A stretch of 64,000 bases of DNA from Pseudomonas koreensis (GTDB lineage: Bacteria; Pseudomonadota; Gammaproteobacteria; Pseudomonadales; Pseudomonadaceae), in the NCBI RefSeq assembly GCF_012986595.1, contig NZ_JAAQYM010000001.1:186001-250000 (forward strand). Reading direction: 5' to 3'. The notes below the pieces were generated by a model. It worked only from the letters and a program-made list of their open reading frames with translations, ran no database searches and was not told the DNA's origin. Both the position numbers and the translations under genes were made by a program. Below are positions 25,872 to 35,976 of this stretch, in pieces (position 1 is the stretch's first letter; each line of letters opens with the position of its first letter).

Positions 25872-26636
25872 ATGCGTCCGATCCTGACCCTGCGCCAATA
25901 CACCCACGACCTGATCATACACAGCCACGACCACGCGCAACTGGTGTTCGGCCTGTCGGGTGCGCTGGATTTCGAGGTCGAGGGCTGTGGCAGTCAGGTG
26001 CTCCAGCAGAGTTTCGTGGTCGTCCCCAGTGGCGCGCATCACGCCTGCGGCAGCCCTGACGGCAGCCGTTGCCTGGTCATGGACATCCCGGACGAGCAAT
26101 GGCTGCGCGATTCCCTCGGCAACCATGCCGACGCCAGTCGCCGCCTGCTCGATCAACCGGCGCGCTTGTCCCTCGACGCGGGGCAAAGCCAATTGGTCAG
26201 TTGGCTGGCGAACAGCCCGGTCAGCGATCCGCTGATCGCCCAGCAAGGCGCGGTGTTGCTGCTGGCCAGCCTCAATCACGCCCGCCCCGCTGAACTCGCC
26301 CACCGCCACCTGCCTTACGCGGCGCTGGATGCGCACATCGATCAATACGCCGCGTATCCGTTGCAAGTCGCCGATCTGGCTCGGGTTGCCGGCCTGTCCA
26401 GCGCGCGCCTGCACGCCCGGTTCATGGCCGAATGCGGGCAGACGCCGATGGATTACATCCGCAGTCGCCGCCTGCACAAGGCCGTCAGCCTGTTGCGCGA
26501 GACGGCCCTGCCCGTCGGCGAGATCGCCAGTCGTGTCGGTTACAGTTCGCAAAGTGCCTTTTGCGCCGCCGTCCTGCGCGAATTCGGTGCCTCGCCCGGA
26601 CGACTTCGGCGCGATTCCTACAACAAAAGACGATAG
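25872..26636 (+). CDS. AraC-family regulator with cupin domain
   Basis: This 254-residue regulator has an N-terminal cupin (HSHDHAQLVFGLSGALDFEV; SFVVVPSGAHHACG) and a C-terminal AraC domain (VADLARVAGLSSARLHARFM; EIASRVGYSSQSAFCAAVLR). GGAG lies 8 bases before the ATG. An EamA exporter gene follows in the same direction after a REP hairpin. This regulator-exporter pairing is frequent and suggests the exporter as target. Inducer unknown. Confidence 0.87.
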   Translation: MRPILTLRQYTHDLIIHSHDHAQLVFGLSGALDFEVEGCGSQVLQQSFVVVPSGAHHACGSPDGSRCLVMDIPDEQWLRDSLGNHADASRRLLDQPARLSLDAGQSQLVSWLANSPVSDPLIAQQGAVLLLASLNHARPAELAHRHLPYAALDAHIDQYAAYPLQVADLARVAGLSSARLHARFMAECGQTPMDYIRSRRLHKAVSLLRETALPVGEIASRVGYSSQSAFCAAVLREFGASPGRLRRDSYNKRR

Positions 26637-26687
26637 CCTGCCGACAGACTTCTGAGCCGCAACACGCTTCAATGTCTCCCATGTTCC

Positions 26688-26771
26688 CCTATAGGAGCTG
26701 CCGCAGGCTGCGATCTTTTGATTTTGGCTTTTCAAGATCAAAAGATCGCAGCCTGCGGCAGCTCCTACAGT
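26688..26771. repeat. REP-like inverted repeat pair, type A
   Basis: Facing units CTATAGGAGCTGCCGCAGGC and GCCTGCGGCAGCTCCTACAG lie between the AraC regulator and the EamA transporter. Confidence 0.85.
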
Positions 26772-26809
26772 GATGGTGTTGTGTATCGACAGACTCAAGA
26801 AGGATTGCA

Positions 26810-27703
26810 ATGACTCCGCGTACCGCCCTCGGCGCCCTGCATATCGGCGCTCTGATGTTCGGCCTGACCGGTGTGTTCGGCAAACTCGCTGCCGCGTCGC
26901 CGGCGGTGATCGTCTTCGGACGCGCCGCGTTCGCCGTGCTCGCCCTGGCCTTCTTTGCCCGCTTCGCCAGCCAACACGGCTGGCAGAAACTGCAGGCGGT
27001 CGATTGGCGGCGCTTGGCACTCAGCGGCGTGTTGCTGGCCGGGCACTGGGTGAGTTTTTTCATCGCGGTGAAAGTGGCCGGCGTGGCGATCGCGACGCTG
27101 GGCTTTGCCAGTTTTCCGGCGTTCACGGTGATTCTGGAAGGGCTGATTTTCCGCGAGCGCATCCGCGCCAATGAAATCGTGCTGGTTGTGCTGGTCAGTG
27201 TCGGTCTGGTGCTGGTCACCCCCGCGTTCGACCTCGCCAGCGGTGCCACCACCGGCCTGCTTTGGGCGGTGCTGTCAGGCCTGCTGTTCGCCCTGCTCTC
27301 GCTGACCAACCGCGCCAGCTCCGGGCGTATTCCGGCGGTGCAGGCAGCGCTGTGTCAGAACGTGGTGGTGGCGCTGTGTCTGCTGCCGGTCGCCGCCCCA
27401 CAGCTCAGCGAAGTGCGGGCTCTGGACTGGCTGTGGATCGGCCTGCTCGGGGTTTTCTGCACCGGCGTCGCCCACAGCCTGTTCGTCGCCAGCCTGGCGG
27501 TGATCAAGGCACGCACCGCCGCCGTGGTGTTCGCCATGGAACCGGTCTACGGCATCACCATCGCCTGGCTGCTGTTCGATGAAAACCCGACGCTGCGCAT
27601 GCTCCTCGGCGGCGCGCTGATCATCGTCGCCATCGTGGTCTCGGCGCGGATGTCAGGCAGCGCCAGCAAAAAAGCCGTCGCCGCCGAAGCCGCGGCTCAC
27701 TGA
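26810..27703 (+). CDS. EamA/DMT-family exporter
   Basis: This 297-residue inner-membrane protein has ten predicted helices in two EamA halves. The second half carries the typical end ARTAAVVFAMEPVYGITIAW and GGALIIVAIVVS. AAGGA lies 6 bases before the ATG. Members export amino acids or small metabolites; the substrate is not evident. Its stop overlaps the convergent SelW-like gene by 7 bp. Confidence 0.87.
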   Translation: MTPRTALGALHIGALMFGLTGVFGKLAAASPAVIVFGRAAFAVLALAFFARFASQHGWQKLQAVDWRRLALSGVLLAGHWVSFFIAVKVAGVAIATLGFASFPAFTVILEGLIFRERIRANEIVLVVLVSVGLVLVTPAFDLASGATTGLLWAVLSGLLFALLSLTNRASSGRIPAVQAALCQNVVVALCLLPVAAPQLSEVRALDWLWIGLLGVFCTGVAHSLFVASLAVIKARTAAVVFAMEPVYGITIAWLLFDENPTLRMLLGGALIIVAIVVSARMSGSASKKAVAAEAAAH

Positions 27704-27984
27704 GTACGGTCGCTGTGACCGAGGTCGCGGTCAGGGTCGATCTGATCGCGCACTCGCTGCTTGAGCACCTTGGCCTCCGGGAAACCGCCGTCCGCCTTGC
27801 GCTCCCAGATCTGCACGTCGTCGCAACTGATGTGAAATACCCCGCCGGTGCCGGGCACCAGCGAGACCTTGCCGAGGTCATCGCCAAAGGTGCTGAGCAG
27901 CTCCTGCGCCAGCCACGCGGCGCGCAGCAGCCACTGGCATTGGGTGCAATAGGTGATGACGATTTCCGCTTTGGCGACGGTCAT
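27697..27984 (-). CDS. SelT/SelW/SelH-like thioredoxin-fold protein
   Basis: The 95-residue Rdx-family protein has a CxxC redox motif (ITYCTQCQWLLRA, Cys13 and Cys16) where selenoproteins have CxxU, then ELLSTFGDDLGKVSLVPGTG and GGFPEAKVLKQRVRD. It is a small cytoplasmic thioredoxin-fold protein, likely redox-active, with no firmly known partner. CAGGAG precedes the ATG. Confidence 0.88.
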   Translation of the reverse strand: MTVAKAEIVITYCTQCQWLLRAAWLAQELLSTFGDDLGKVSLVPGTGGVFHISCDDVQIWERKADGGFPEAKVLKQRVRDQIDPDRDLGHSDRTQ

Positions 27985-28055
27985 GTTCGCTGAAACTCCT
28001 GAGACAGAGGGCGCCGCTATAATAGCCGGCTTTATCGCTTGCCCCGAGACTCACC

Positions 28056-30257
28056 ATGCGCCGATTGCTGTTCTGCCTGCTGCTGGGCTTCCTGCCGTTT
28101 TTTGTTGATATCAGCGTTCATGCTGCCGAAACGCCTCGCCCGAAAGTCGGCCTGGTGCTGTCCGGCGGTGCTGCCCGTGGCCTGGCGCACATCGGCGTGC
28201 TCAAGGCACTGGAAGAACAAGGCATCAAGATCGATGCGATTGCCGGCACCAGCATGGGCGCAGTGGTTGGCGGCCTGTATGCCTCGGGCTACAAGATCGA
28301 TGAACTGGAAAAACTCGCGCTGAACATCGACTGGCAACAGGCGCTGTCCGACGCGCCACCCCGGGAAGACGTGCCATTTCGCCGCAAGCAGGACGACCGC
28401 GACTTTCTGGTGAAACAGCAACTGAGTTTTCGCGATGACGGCAGCCTCGGCCTGCCGCTGGGGGTGATTCAGGGTCAGAACCTGGCGCTGATGCTGGAAA
28501 GCCTGCTGGCGCACACCAGTGATACCCGGGACTTCGACAAACTGCCGATCCCGTTCCGCGCCGTCGCCACGGACATCGCCAACGGCGAAAAAGTGGTGTT
28601 CCGCAAAGGCCACCTGCCGCAGGTGATCCGCGCCAGCATGTCGATCCCGGCCGTATTTGCCCCGGTCGAACTGGACGGGCGACTGCTGGTGGACGGCGGC
28701 ATGACCGACAACATTCCGCTCGACGTCGCGCGGGAAATGGGCGTCGACGTAGCAATCGTGGTCGACATCGGTACCCCGCTGCGCAACCGCAAGCAACTGA
28801 GCACCGTGGTCGACGTGCTGAACCAGTCGATCACCCTGATGACCCGGCGCAACTCCGAAGAGCAACTGGCAGCCCTCAAGCCGTCGGACGTGCTGATCCA
28901 GCCGGCGCTGGCGGCATTCGGCGTCACCGATTTCGGCAAGGCCCAGGAAATGATCGACGCCGGTTACCGCGCCACGCGGATTCTCGATGCGCGTCTCGCC
29001 CTGCTCAAACCCCAACAATCCCAGGACGCCGAACTCGCTGCCGCCCGCGCTCCGGGGCAGCGCACGCCGATCATCACCGCGATCAAGGTCGAGAACGATT
29101 CGAAAGTCGGCGACGACGTGATTCGCTATTACATCCGGCAGCCCATCGGTGAGCCGCTGGACCTCGGCCGGCTGCACTCGGACATGGGCACGCTGTACGG
29201 CCTGGACTACTTCGAGCAGGTGCAGTATCGCGTGGTGCACAAGGGCCAGGATCACACCCTGGTGATCAGCGCGCGAGGCAAGCGCAGCGGCACCGATTAC
29301 CTGCGGGTGGGCCTGAACCTGTCGGACGACATGCGTGGCTCCAGCGCCTTCAACCTCGGCGCCAGCTACCGCATCAACGGCATCAACCGCCTCGGCGCCG
29401 AATGGCTGACCCGGGCGCAGATCGGCGACAAACAGGAGCTGTACAGCGAGTTCTACCAGCCGCTGGATGTCGGCTCGCGCTATTTCATCGCACCCTCGGT
29501 GGTCTTCGAGGCACAGAACGTCGATGCGGTGCTCGACAATGATCCGGTCGCCCAGTACCGGGTCGAACGCTACGGTCTGGCGCTGAATGTCGGTCGACAG
29601 ATCGGCAATAACGGCGAAGTGCGTTTTGGCGTGGGCGAGGCCTGGGGCAAGGCCGACGTGCGCATTGGCGACCAGGACCTGCCGAGCGAACACTTCAACG
29701 AAGGCTTCTATTCGCTGAAATATTCGTTCGACTCGCTGGACAACGTCTATTACCCCCATGAGGGCAAGGACATCAGCCTGACATTGCTGCAATTCGAACC
29801 GAGCCTGGGCTCGGACACGCGCTACCGGCAGTGGGAGTTCAAACTGGACAAGGCCATGAGCCGTGGTCCGGATACGCTGATTCTCGGTGGGCGCTATGGC
29901 CGTACGCTGGACGATACCAATGTGGTGACCTCGAGCTTCCTGCTCGGCGGAGCGCGACAGCTCTCGGGTTTCCGCCAGGACTCGATTTCCGGGCAGAACG
30001 TCAGCCTGATGCGCGCGGTGTATTACCGCCGGTTGACGCCGCGTTCGTACCTGCCGCTGGACTTCCCGCTCTACGCCGGCGCCTCGCTGGAACGGGGCCG
30101 GGCGTGGAACAACGACAATGAATTCGACAGCGGCTACATCAACGCCGCCAGCGTGTTCATCGGTTTCGATACGCCGCTGGGGCCGTTGAATTTCACCTAT
30201 GGCTTGAACGATGCGAATGAGCAGGCGGTTTATCTGAACCTGGGGCAGACGTTCTAA
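28056..30257 (+). CDS. plpD: Patatin-like phospholipase PlpD, type Vd autotransporter
   Basis: This 733-residue protein has a signal peptide (cleaved near residue 24), then a patatin lipase domain with oxyanion loop SGGAARGLAH, nucleophile Ser66 in GTSMGAV and catalytic Asp near residue 212 in VDGGMTDN. A POTRA domain covers about 345-420, and a 16-strand Omp85-type barrel ends in aromatic-rich VYLNLGQTF. Type Vd proteins carry the lipase to the outer surface through their own barrel. P. aeruginosa PlpD is nearly the same length and acts on phospholipids. A TATAATAG box lies upstream. Confidence 0.93.
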   Translation: MRRLLFCLLLGFLPFFVDISVHAAETPRPKVGLVLSGGAARGLAHIGVLKALEEQGIKIDAIAGTSMGAVVGGLYASGYKIDELEKLALNIDWQQALSDAPPREDVPFRRKQDDRDFLVKQQLSFRDDGSLGLPLGVIQGQNLALMLESLLAHTSDTRDFDKLPIPFRAVATDIANGEKVVFRKGHLPQVIRASMSIPAVFAPVELDGRLLVDGGMTDNIPLDVAREMGVDVAIVVDIGTPLRNRKQLSTVVDVLNQSITLMTRRNSEEQLAALKPSDVLIQPALAAFGVTDFGKAQEMIDAGYRATRILDARLALLKPQQSQDAELAAARAPGQRTPIITAIKVENDSKVGDDVIRYYIRQPIGEPLDLGRLHSDMGTLYGLDYFEQVQYRVVHKGQDHTLVISARGKRSGTDYLRVGLNLSDDMRGSSAFNLGASYRINGINRLGAEWLTRAQIGDKQELYSEFYQPLDVGSRYFIAPSVVFEAQNVDAVLDNDPVAQYRVERYGLALNVGRQIGNNGEVRFGVGEAWGKADVRIGDQDLPSEHFNEGFYSLKYSFDSLDNVYYPHEGKDISLTLLQFEPSLGSDTRYRQWEFKLDKAMSRGPDTLILGGRYGRTLDDTNVVTSSFLLGGARQLSGFRQDSISGQNVSLMRAVYYRRLTPRSYLPLDFPLYAGASLERGRAWNNDNEFDSGYINAASVFIGFDTPLGPLNFTYGLNDANEQAVYLNLGQTF

Positions 30258-30258
30258 C

Positions 30259-30345
30259 CACTTTTGCGAGCAGGTCGAATCGTCGCACCGTCGTTCCCAC
30301 GGGGAAAACGTACCCCAGTGGGAGCGAGCCTGCTCGCGAAGGCGT
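30259..30345. repeat. REP-like repeat, type B, imperfect pair
   Basis: GCGAGCAGG and GTGGGAGCGAGCCTGCTCGC lie between the convergent plpD and FimV-like genes. Confidence 0.6.
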
Positions 30346-30380
30346 CAGGACGGGCACCGCAGCAGCGCATGACACTCAGA

Positions 30381-32153
30381 TCAACGGATACCGGCCAATA
30401 GGGTTCTGGCCGTTTGCTTGAGCGGCTCATCCCCTTCCTTGAGCAGTTCATTGAGCAAGGCAATCGCGCTGTCGATGTCGCCGTCATCGATGCAGGTCTG
30501 CGCCTGTTCGAGTTTCTCCGAGCCGCCAGCCGGCTCCGGCTCCTGCAACGTCAGCGGCTCCAGGGTGAGTGAAGACGGTGGATCGCTGAACGCATTGAGA
30601 AAGTCATCGTCCAGCGGCTGCGCGTCCGGCTCGGGGATCCATTCCAGCTCGGCCTCGTCACTCACGCTTTCGGGCAATTCGAAGTCCGTCGGCAACATCT
30701 CAAGGCTCGAACCCGACGCGGAGGGGCTTGCTGAAGTTTGATCGGCTGTCGCGCGGCCGTCCTCCAGATCCCAACTGGACGCCATCGACAGCTCACCCAG
30801 ATTCAACTCGAATTCATCCTCCGGCGCCGGTTGTGCCGCCGCAATCGGTGCAGCGGCGATGACAGGCAACACTGGCGCTATCGCAGCCACACTGTTGAGC
30901 TTCGGATGCCGCGCACGAATCGCCTCCAGTTGCTGCGGATCAACCCCCGCCCCGCGCAACCGGTGTTCCTGTTGCTCATATTCTGCGCTGGCACCCTGGC
31001 GCCCCAGCACTTCGAGCAATTGCACCCCCAGATCGGCGCGCTCCGGCTCCTTGTCCAAGGCATTGCGTAACAGCCCGACGGCTTCGTTCAGGCGCCCATA
31101 GGCCAAGTAAATGCCCACCGCCTCCAGCACATCACCCGCCGCCGGTTCTTCACGATGCTCGGGTGCTGCGCTGATGCCGGCCGAGGGGGCGACCGGTGTG
31201 TCATCCAGGTCCGGGGGAAGACCTGCCGGGACAATCGCCAGCGGCGCAACATCCTGAGCCTGTTGCCGGCGACGGCGCATCAATAGCCCGCCACCCAACA
31301 ATCCCAGCAACAGCAGCAAACCGCCGAGCAGCGGCCAGTTGAGACCTTCGTCTTCGGCTGGCGGCGCGATGGGCGCTGGCGCAGGTGCCGGCGGCGTGAT
31401 GGCCGGTGCCGGCGGCTTTTGCAGCTCGGTCAAACGCGTTTGCAGATCGCTGACCTGTTTTTTGCCATCGGCAATCTGGGCATCCTGCGCCTGCAGTTTC
31501 GCGTTCAGCTCATCGACGGTCTTTTGCAATTGTTGGTTCTGCAGCACGCTGGCCGCCAACTGCTCGGTCAGTGCCGCGTTGGCCGGTGCGGCAGGCGTGG
31601 ATGGCACTGGCGCAGAAGGTGCGACGTCGCGCTTGCCTTGGGCAGCCTGGGGCGCCGCCGTGGCGGGTTCAACGGCGGGAAATTCAGAAGATTGCGGGCG
31701 TGGCTCGGGCTCGTCCGTGGCCGGCACGATGTTCGGCGAACCGGGCGGATCGATCAGCACCGTGTACTCGCGCAGCAAGCGGCCGTTGGGCTGATTGAGC
31801 TGCAGCAGAAAATTCAGAAAGGGTTCTTTGACCGGTTTGCGCGAGGTCACCCGGATCATCTGGCGATTGCCATGCAGGATCGGCGCGAACTGAAGGTCGT
31901 TTAGGAAAAACACCCGCTCGACCCCGGCCCGGCCGAACTCATCGGCCGTGGCCAGGCTCACCGAGAGGTCGCTGGTACTGAGGCCACCGGCATCGACCAG
32001 CGCGATGTCGGCCTTGAGCGGCTGATTGAGGCCCGAGTGAACAGTGATGTCCCCCAGGCCCAGAGCCATCGACCAGGTCGAATAGCTGAATACGCCAGCG
32101 ACCAGCAGCCATTTGGCGCCACCGCGCAGTACCACGTGCCGACTTGCGAGCAT
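30381..32153 (-). CDS. Short FimV-like protein
   Basis: This 590-residue protein has a signal peptide, a FimV N-terminal domain (LGLGDITVHSGLNQPLKADI; PFLNFLLQLNQPNGRLLREY), a Pro/Ala-rich linker with a coiled coil (about 195-245), one membrane helix near 275 (LLGGLLLLLGLLGGGLLMRR) and an acidic C terminus with the FimV helical end (CIDDGDIDSAIALLNELLKE). Full FimV proteins of pseudomonads exceed 900 residues, so this is probably a shorter paralogue of the polar hub protein. AAGGG suits the ATG at 32153 better than the ATG at 32159. Confidence 0.82.
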   Translation of the reverse strand: MLASRHVVLRGGAKWLLVAGVFSYSTWSMALGLGDITVHSGLNQPLKADIALVDAGGLSTSDLSVSLATADEFGRAGVERVFFLNDLQFAPILHGNRQMIRVTSRKPVKEPFLNFLLQLNQPNGRLLREYTVLIDPPGSPNIVPATDEPEPRPQSSEFPAVEPATAAPQAAQGKRDVAPSAPVPSTPAAPANAALTEQLAASVLQNQQLQKTVDELNAKLQAQDAQIADGKKQVSDLQTRLTELQKPPAPAITPPAPAPAPIAPPAEDEGLNWPLLGGLLLLLGLLGGGLLMRRRRQQAQDVAPLAIVPAGLPPDLDDTPVAPSAGISAAPEHREEPAAGDVLEAVGIYLAYGRLNEAVGLLRNALDKEPERADLGVQLLEVLGRQGASAEYEQQEHRLRGAGVDPQQLEAIRARHPKLNSVAAIAPVLPVIAAAPIAAAQPAPEDEFELNLGELSMASSWDLEDGRATADQTSASPSASGSSLEMLPTDFELPESVSDEAELEWIPEPDAQPLDDDFLNAFSDPPSSLTLEPLTLQEPEPAGGSEKLEQAQTCIDDGDIDSAIALLNELLKEGDEPLKQTARTLLAGIR

Positions 32154-32280
32154 GAGCATCCCTTAAATAAGCAAAACCGACTTCTATGCGTTCGCACATC
32201 CGGTACGAACACGATATTGCCCAGTAGTTCTTATAGTCTGCTCAGCGCAATCCCTCAAAAAAGCGGCGCGCAGTTATGCC

Positions 32281-32715
32281 TCAAGATTTTTCCAGGTTGG
32301 CCAGAATGTGCCCGTGAACGCGCATGCACACCTTCATATCCGCCTCATCGATACCGACGAACAGTTCGCTGCGCAGTTGCGTGGCAATGGTCTCGATTTG
32401 TTCGATCAGCGGCAGCGCCGGCGCGCACAGAACGATTTTTTTCGCCCGGCGGTCTTCCATCACGGACTGGCGTTGCACCAGGCCCTGACTCTCCAGGCTA
32501 TCGAGCAAGCGCGCGAGGGTCGGGCCTTCGACGCCGACGCTTTGCGCCAGCTCGCGTTGGGTCGGTGCGTCTTCGAAACGCGCCAGATGCAGCAGCACCA
32601 GCCAGCGCGCCTGGGACAACCCCAGACCCGCCAGCCGGCGGTCCAGTTCGGCACGCCAGCCGCGGGACATCTGGGCCAGTTGCATGCCAAAGCGGTGTTG
32701 ATCGGTTAACGGCAT
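32281..32715 (-). CDS. MarR/SlyA-family regulator
   Basis: This 144-residue winged-helix regulator has the DNA-recognition region TQRELAQSVGVEGPTLARLL and the wing QSVMEDRRAKKIVL. It is dimeric and likely answers a small phenolic or oxidative signal. The 13-bp palindrome ACTAATTATTAGT, 36 bp upstream of its start, is a good candidate operator for self-regulation. Target genes are not clear. Confidence 0.87.
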   Translation of the reverse strand: MPLTDQHRFGMQLAQMSRGWRAELDRRLAGLGLSQARWLVLLHLARFEDAPTQRELAQSVGVEGPTLARLLDSLESQGLVQRQSVMEDRRAKKIVLCAPALPLIEQIETIATQLRSELFVGIDEADMKVCMRVHGHILANLEKS

Positions 32716-32750
32716 AAAACACTCATGAGTAGACTGACAAATAGAGAAAA

Positions 32751-32763
32751 ACTAATTATTAGT
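32751..32763. promoter_or_regulatory. Candidate MarR operator
   Basis: The perfect odd palindrome ACTAATTATTAGT lies in an AT-rich zone between recQ and the MarR-type gene, a usual layout for MarR self-repression. Confidence 0.45.
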
Positions 32764-32848
32764 CAGCTAAGCATGACATTTGGCTATAGGCAAGAGCCGA
32801 CCTGTACTGAATCGTTACAACTGCCTGACGGTTGGCGCAAACGCCATC

Positions 32849-34978
32849 TTACATTTCGAATTCAGATTGCAGCGCAGCCCTTACGCAGTAAAGGACGCCT
32901 TCCGGAACCCGACCGGCGAACAGCTCGGCGACTTCAGCGACCGACGGCAACTCGCCCTCGCCGTCGAGGAACGCGTCCTGCACTTCGCCCATCAGCTCTT
33001 CAGGCAGATCCAGCGCCTGTTCCAGCGACAGCTGCTGCTTGCCGATGGCCTCGGCGAGCATGGTGTAGACGTTCTTTTCCGAGCACTGCAGCTGCCCGGC
33101 GATCTGCATCGGGGTCATGCCGGCGCGGGCCAGGGTGATCAGTTCGTGACGCACGTCGGCCACCACCTTCGGCGCTTCGGCCTCGCCGCCGAGCACTTCG
33201 AGGAAGGCCTCGCCGTAACGCTCCAGCTTGCGCGCACCGACACCGCTGACCCGGGCCATGTCGGCCAGCGAGGTCGGCTGGCTGCGGAGCATTTCCAGCA
33301 GCGTCGAGTCGGGGAAGATGACGTACGGCGGCACGCCATGTTCTTCGGCCAGTTTGCGCCGCAGGGCACGCAGGGCTTCCCACTGTTCGCGCTCCTCAAA
33401 GCGCACCAGTTGGCTGGCCGGGCTCTTGCTGGCGGTTTTGGCGGTGGCTTGCGGCTTGAGGTCGCGGCGCAGTTCCAGGGTCACTTCACCCTTGAGCAGC
33501 GGCCGGCAGGTGTCGCTCAGGCGCAAGCCGCCATAGCCTTCATGATCGACATCCGCCAGACCGCGCGCCACCAACTGGCGGAACAGCGAGCGCCATTCGC
33601 TCTCGCTCAGCGCCTTGCCAACACCGAACACCGACAGGTGCTGATGGCCGAAGCTGCGGACCTTTTCGTTGTCCTTGCCCAGCAGCACGTCGACCAGATG
33701 GCCGACGCCATAGCGCTGACCGGTGCGATAGATCGCTGACAGTGCCTGACGCGCCGGCTCGGTGGCGTCCCAGGTCTGCACGCCATCAACGCAGTTGTCG
33801 CAGTGGCCGCATGGTTCGGGCATGTCCTCGTCAAAATACGCGAGCAGGGTCTGCCGCCGGCAGCGGGTCTCTTCGCAGAGCGAGAGCATGGCGTCGAGCT
33901 TGTGCTGCTCCAGACGCTTGTGGCGCTCGTCGCCTTCGGAGTTCTGCAGCATCTGCTTGAGCATCACCACGTCTTGCAGGCCGTAGGCCATCCACGCATC
34001 CGCCGGCAGGCCATCCCGACCGCCGCGACCGGTTTCCTGATAATAGGCTTCAAGGGATTTCGGCAGATCGAGGTGCGCGACGAAACGCACGTTGGGCTTG
34101 TCGATGCCCATGCCGAACGCCACGGTGGCAACCATGATCAGGCCTTCCTCGTTGAGGAAGCGTTTCTGGTGATAGGCACGCAGATCATTGGGCAGACCGG
34201 CGTGATACGGCAGCGCCGGGAAGCCCTGCTCGCTCAGGAATGCGGCCACTTCCTCGACCTTCTTGCGCGACAGGCAATAGACGATGCCGGCATCGCTGCG
34301 CCGCTCGGCAAGGAACGCCAGCAACTGCTTGCGCGGCTGCTCCTTGGGCACGATGCGGTAGAAAATGTTCGGCCGGTCGAAGCTCGACAGGAAGCGCTCG
34401 GCGTTCTGCAGGTGCAGGCGCTCGACGATTTCTTCGCGGGTGCGCTTGTCAGCCGTGGCCGTCAGGGCGATGCGCGGGACATTCGGGAATAACTCCGCCA
34501 ACTGCCCCAGTTGCAGGTATTCACGACGGAAGTCATGACCCCATTGCGACACGCAGTGCGCTTCGTCGATGGCGAACAGGGCGATCTCGAGGCTTTGCAG
34601 GAAGGCCAGCATGCGCGGCTGCACCAGACGTTCCGGCGCCAGATAAAGCATCTTCACTTCGCCACGCTTGATCCGCGCCGCGAGGTCGCGCTGCTGTTCG
34701 GCGCTCAACGTGGAGTTCAGCGCCGCAGCGGCCACGCCCAGCTCTTCGAGGGTGGCGACCTGATCGTCCATCAAGGCGATCAACGGCGACACCACCACCG
34801 CCAGGCCGTCGCGCAACAGCGCTGGCACCTGGAAGCACAAGGACTTGCCGCCACCGGTAGGCATCAGCACCAGCGCATCACCGCCGCTGGCCACGCGCTC
34901 AATGATTGCACCCTGACGGCCACGGAAACTGTCGTAGCCGAAGATGTCCTTGAGGACGCGTTGAGCCTGTTCGAGCAT
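32849..34978 (-). CDS. recQ: ATP-dependent DNA helicase RecQ
   Basis: This 709-residue 3'-5' helicase has Walker [15 protein letters not shown] box [17 protein letters not shown], motif [14 protein letters not shown], the zinc site ([19 protein letters not shown]), a winged helix and a C-terminal HRDC domain ([20 protein letters not shown]). After HRDC a further helical region of about 100 residues ends FEM. It acts in recombination repair. Length is slightly above E. coli RecQ (609), as is usual in pseudomonads. Confidence 0.96.
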   Translation of the reverse strand: MLEQAQRVLKDIFGYDSFRGRQGAIIERVASGGDALVLMPTGGGKSLCFQVPALLRDGLAVVVSPLIALMDDQVATLEELGVAAAALNSTLSAEQQRDLAARIKRGEVKMLYLAPERLVQPRMLAFLQSLEIALFAIDEAHCVSQWGHDFRREYLQLGQLAELFPNVPRIALTATADKRTREEIVERLHLQNAERFLSSFDRPNIFYRIVPKEQPRKQLLAFLAERRSDAGIVYCLSRKKVEEVAAFLSEQGFPALPYHAGLPNDLRAYHQKRFLNEEGLIMVATVAFGMGIDKPNVRFVAHLDLPKSLEAYYQETGRGGRDGLPADAWMAYGLQDVVMLKQMLQNSEGDERHKRLEQHKLDAMLSLCEETRCRRQTLLAYFDEDMPEPCGHCDNCVDGVQTWDATEPARQALSAIYRTGQRYGVGHLVDVLLGKDNEKVRSFGHQHLSVFGVGKALSESEWRSLFRQLVARGLADVDHEGYGGLRLSDTCRPLLKGEVTLELRRDLKPQATAKTASKSPASQLVRFEEREQWEALRALRRKLAEEHGVPPYVIFPDSTLLEMLRSQPTSLADMARVSGVGARKLERYGEAFLEVLGGEAEAPKVVADVRHELITLARAGMTPMQIAGQLQCSEKNVYTMLAEAIGKQQLSLEQALDLPEELMGEVQDAFLDGEGELPSVAEVAELFAGRVPEGVLYCVRAALQSEFEM

Positions 34979-35378
34979 AGAAACTCCAAAAATCTACCGA
35001 AACATCCCTGCACAGGCTGGTTCAGGACAGCCACAGCTGCTTAAACAAAACGTAAGAGCGCATTGCCAGACCACCGCAATACGAGCAGGGAGCGCAAAAC
35101 GCGGCAGTATACCCGAGCCCTCCCCGGCAGGGGGTGCCGCTGAGAAGACTCATCCAGACACAACTCCCTGCTCCCCCTGTAGGAGCTGCCGAAGGCTGCG
35201 ATCTTTTGATGTTGATCTTGAAAAACAAAATCAAAAGATCGCAGCCTTCGGCAGCTCCTGCAGGGATAGGCGGTGGATCTGCCAGGCCGTGACGGGGCAA
35301 ATCTGCCGTGCGGCTGGCTTGAGCGCTCAAGAAGGCCTAGAATTCCCGCATTGTTTATTCCCCCAAGGTAGCCCCGTA
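34979..35378. repeat. 400-bp intergenic region with REP-like pair, type A
   Basis: The region between the divergent recQ and YgfB-like genes contains one facing type A pair at 35176-35264 (CTGTAGGAGCTGCCGAAGGC and its mirror). Nothing else is seen beyond likely promoters. Confidence 0.75.
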
Positions 35379-35966
35379 ATGTCCTTCGCTGAGCAACTAA
35401 CCCGCCTGCAAGTCTTTCTCGACGCCGACGAGCTGCACGAAGAGGCGCTGGATTACGTGGCCGCCCACGGTTACCTGACCGCGCTGTCGATCTGTGCAGA
35501 AGAAGTGCCGGAGCGCGAGTGGATCGACGCCCTGTTCGCCGAAGAGCCGCATTACAGCAGCGACGCGCAGCGCGAAGAGATCGAAGCCACCCTGATCGGC
35601 CTCAAGGCGCACATCGCCCGTCAACTGGCGTCCGATGAAGAGTTCGAGCTGCCGTGCGAACTGGACCTGGGCGACGACCCGGACGACTCCGAACTGCGCG
35701 GCTGGTGCATCGGTTTCATGGAAGGCGTGTTCCTGCGTGAAGCCGCCTGGTTCGAAACCGCCGAAGAAGAAGTCAGCGAAATGCTCCTGCCGATCATGGT
35801 CGGTTCGGGCCTGTTCGACGAACAGCCAGAGTTCGAAGACATCGCCAAGGACGCCAACCTGATGGACGACATGATCGTGCAGATCCCGGAAGCCCTGACC
35901 GCGCTGTACCTGCTGTGCCAGGCGCCAGACGAAAAACCGGCGATCCTCAAGCCACGTCACCACTAA
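35379..35966 (+). CDS. YgfB/YecA-family protein
   Basis: This 195-residue acidic helical protein fits the UPF0149 (YgfB/YecA) family: LRGWCIGFMEGVFLREAAW matches the family core WCxGFxxG. The C-terminal zinc tail of YecA is absent. AAGGTAG precedes the ATG; the longer frame upstream runs from the REP side and is rejected. Function unclear; in P. aeruginosa a YgfB protein modulates beta-lactam resistance. It is 10 bp ahead of ybaN. Confidence 0.8.
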   Translation: MSFAEQLTRLQVFLDADELHEEALDYVAAHGYLTALSICAEEVPEREWIDALFAEEPHYSSDAQREEIEATLIGLKAHIARQLASDEEFELPCELDLGDDPDDSELRGWCIGFMEGVFLREAAWFETAEEEVSEMLLPIMVGSGLFDEQPEFEDIAKDANLMDDMIVQIPEALTALYLLCQAPDEKPAILKPRHH

Positions 35967-35976
35967 GATCCGGCCT

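Noticed and set aside
27715..29792. 586-codon leftward frame antisense to plpD
   Set aside because: plpD has full family motifs on the other strand; the antisense product shows none.
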